Translations under genes and position numbers: made by a program
Shown: piece after piece, positions 62,933 through 64,000 of the stretch
Layout of the letters: every line of letters starts with the position of its first letter
Position numbering within the stretch: position 1 is the stretch's first letter
From: Paenibacillus timonensis
Lineage (GTDB): Bacteria; Bacillota; Bacilli; Paenibacillales; Paenibacillaceae
NCBI RefSeq assembly: GCF_022427145.1
Contig: NZ_JAKSXN010000013.1
Coordinates: 29,419 to 93,418 of the forward strand
Length of the DNA stretch: 64,000 nt
Reading direction: 5' to 3'
The notes under the pieces: model-generated
Told to the model about the DNA's origin: nothing
Seen by the model: the letters and a program-made list of their open reading frames with translations, nothing else
Databases searched by the model: none

Positions 62933-63895
62933 CTACTTGAACCAGCCCCGTCTACCAAACCAGAGAATCATCCAGCCGCCGAGTGCGGCCATCAGCCCGA
63001 TAATCGCGAAATATCCGTATTTCCAGTGCAACTCCGGCATGTTAACGAAATTCATCCCGTAGATTCCGGCGATCAGCGTCAGCGGCATAAAAATGGTCGT
63101 GATGACCGTCAGCGTCTTCATGATCCCGTTCATCCGGTTGGAATTCAGCGAAATATAGGAGTCGCGCAAATCCGCGGTCATTTCCCGGTCGGCCTCGATC
63201 ATCTCCGACAGCTTGAGCAGATGGTCGTAAATGTCCGCGTAATAAGCGCGTGGCTCCTTATCGCCTTGGACATGCTGCGAATTCAGGATGCGGTACATGA
63301 GGTCGCGCATCGGGACGATCGTCCGCCGCAGCTTGAGCAGCCGACTGCGCAGGTCGAACACCTGGTTCATCAGCTGCTCGACCGACTCGCTGCTGCCTTT
63401 ACTCTCCAACTCGTCAAGCTCGTCTTCAATCTCGTACACGCAAGGAAAATAATGGTCCACCAGGCTGTCAATCACCCTATAAGCAGCCGAATAGGGCCCG
63501 TGCACCCAGACCTTATAGTCATGGGCCCGATTCAGCATACTGCTCCACGCTTCATCCAATTCGTCCAACCGCCGCTGGTGAAACGACACCAGGCATGCGT
63601 CCCCGATAAACAGATCCACTTCCACGGTATCCAGCGTTTTTTCGTCTATCGCGTGCAACACCAGGAACTGAAAATCTTCATAATAGTCCATTTTCGGCCG
63701 CTGCAGCACATGCAAGCAATCCTCGATCGCTAGCGGGTGAAAATGAAAAAAGCTCGACAGCACCTCGGTTTCCTCAGGCGTAGGGGCGTCCAAATCGACC
63801 CAGGTCCACACGAAATGCCCGTCTTTGATCCGCTCCAGCGGAAGATCCGTCACAACCTGATGGTCCCGCGTCATCCCCATGGTCCTGATCATCAT
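62933..63895 (-). CDS. corA: CorA-family magnesium channel
   Basis: The 320-residue protein is read from tandem ATGs at 63895 behind GAGGAGG. It has a large cytoplasmic alpha/beta domain, a long stalk helix, and two C-terminal membrane helices; the first ends in the CorA signature 'YGMNFVNMPEL' near residue 290 and a basic 'FGRRGWFK' end follows the second. It forms a pentameric Mg2+ (or Co2+/Ni2+) channel. A terminator hairpin abuts the ribosome binding site, which may regulate it. Confidence 0.92.
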   Translation of the reverse strand: MMIRTMGMTRDHQVVTDLPLERIKDGHFVWTWVDLDAPTPEETEVLSSFFHFHPLAIEDCLHVLQRPKMDYYEDFQFLVLHAIDEKTLDTVEVDLFIGDACLVSFHQRRLDELDEAWSSMLNRAHDYKVWVHGPYSAAYRVIDSLVDHYFPCVYEIEDELDELESKGSSESVEQLMNQVFDLRSRLLKLRRTIVPMRDLMYRILNSQHVQGDKEPRAYYADIYDHLLKLSEMIEADREMTADLRDSYISLNSNRMNGIMKTLTVITTIFMPLTLIAGIYGMNFVNMPELHWKYGYFAIIGLMAALGGWMILWFGRRGWFK

Positions 63896-63911
63896 GCGCC
63901 GCCTCCTCAAA

Positions 63912-63938
63912 AAAGCCAATCCTCGGCAGATTGGCTTT
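63912..63938 (-). terminator. Terminator-like hairpin directly before the corA ribosome binding site
   Basis: On the minus strand AAAGCCAATC pairs with GATTGGCTTT and runs into TTTTTT, then GAGGAGG. A -10-like TATAAT at 63963-63968 would start a leader of about 60 bases that meets this hairpin first. Confidence 0.7.
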
Positions 63939-64000
63939 CGTCGTTAATCCGAAATAGGTATCATTATAAGGCCCGGCTGAATTCAAGATTCGACGTCGAT

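Overview
The window looks like chromosomal DNA of a spore-forming, Paenibacillus-type member of the Bacillota. A CotF-like spore coat gene, strong GGAGG ribosome binding sites with many TTG and GTG starts, Bacillus-type neighbourhoods (dgkB-rlmCD, a YerC-like TrpR protein, actP with its DUF485 partner), a secreted GH11 xylanase and moderately high GC all point that way. This is inferred from gene content, not from a marker gene. No rRNA, tRNA or CRISPR array was seen.

Layout. 0-11.2 kb: a minus-strand sulfur-compound operon (LysR regulator, polar amino acid ABC transporter, two flavin monooxygenases, an M20 deacylase, an amine oxidase, a DinB-like protein, an FMN reductase) with a divergent GNAT gene. 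It resembles the B. subtilis ytm/yxe systems for S-(2-succino)cysteine-type compounds. 11.2-19 kb: a small alarmone synthetase, a DUF3934 micro-protein, a DEAD-box helicase, a BmrCD-type heterodimeric ABC exporter and a CarD-family regulator. 19-24 kb: an exported fumarate-reductase-like flavoprotein behind a good Fnr box, an AlkD-like protein, a SUMF1-domain lipoprotein and a GH11 xylanase with a cre site. 24-26.7 kb: an IS200 element and an acetate symporter operon. 26.9-35.3 kb: a seven-gene operon (Opp-type transporter, GH113 mannanase, LacI regulator) read from a TTGACA promoter whose -10 overlaps a consensus cre site, probably for manno-oligosaccharide use.

35.6-43.2 kb is accessory: PanE-like reductase, a TetR regulator that seems to start at ATT, a YcaQ-like protein, gene remnants, a sodium-dependent transporter, an Xre regulator, and a VWA plus macro-domain/HTH pair. 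43.4-50.4 kb: a secreted CBM/crystallin/lytic transglycosylase protein, a Dus tRNA enzyme, a WYL regulator with a UvrA paralogue, and small genes. 50.6-57.5 kb is AT-richer and probably acquired: an ABC transporter with a VanRS-like two-component system but no van resistance genes, a 900-bp decayed stretch, and a DUF262/HNH protein of GmrSD type. That last gene lies between the 3' end of rlmCD and a displaced rlmCD-like 3' end sharing an 11-bp core, which suggests site-specific integration.

57.5-64 kb returns to core genes: rlmCD, dgkB, a CbiX-type chelatase, yerC, a VrrA/YqfQ-like protein and corA. Three families of palindromic intergenic repeats (13.66, 21.18 and 59.35 kb) and a 13-bp tandem repeat (59.89 kb) are additional structure.
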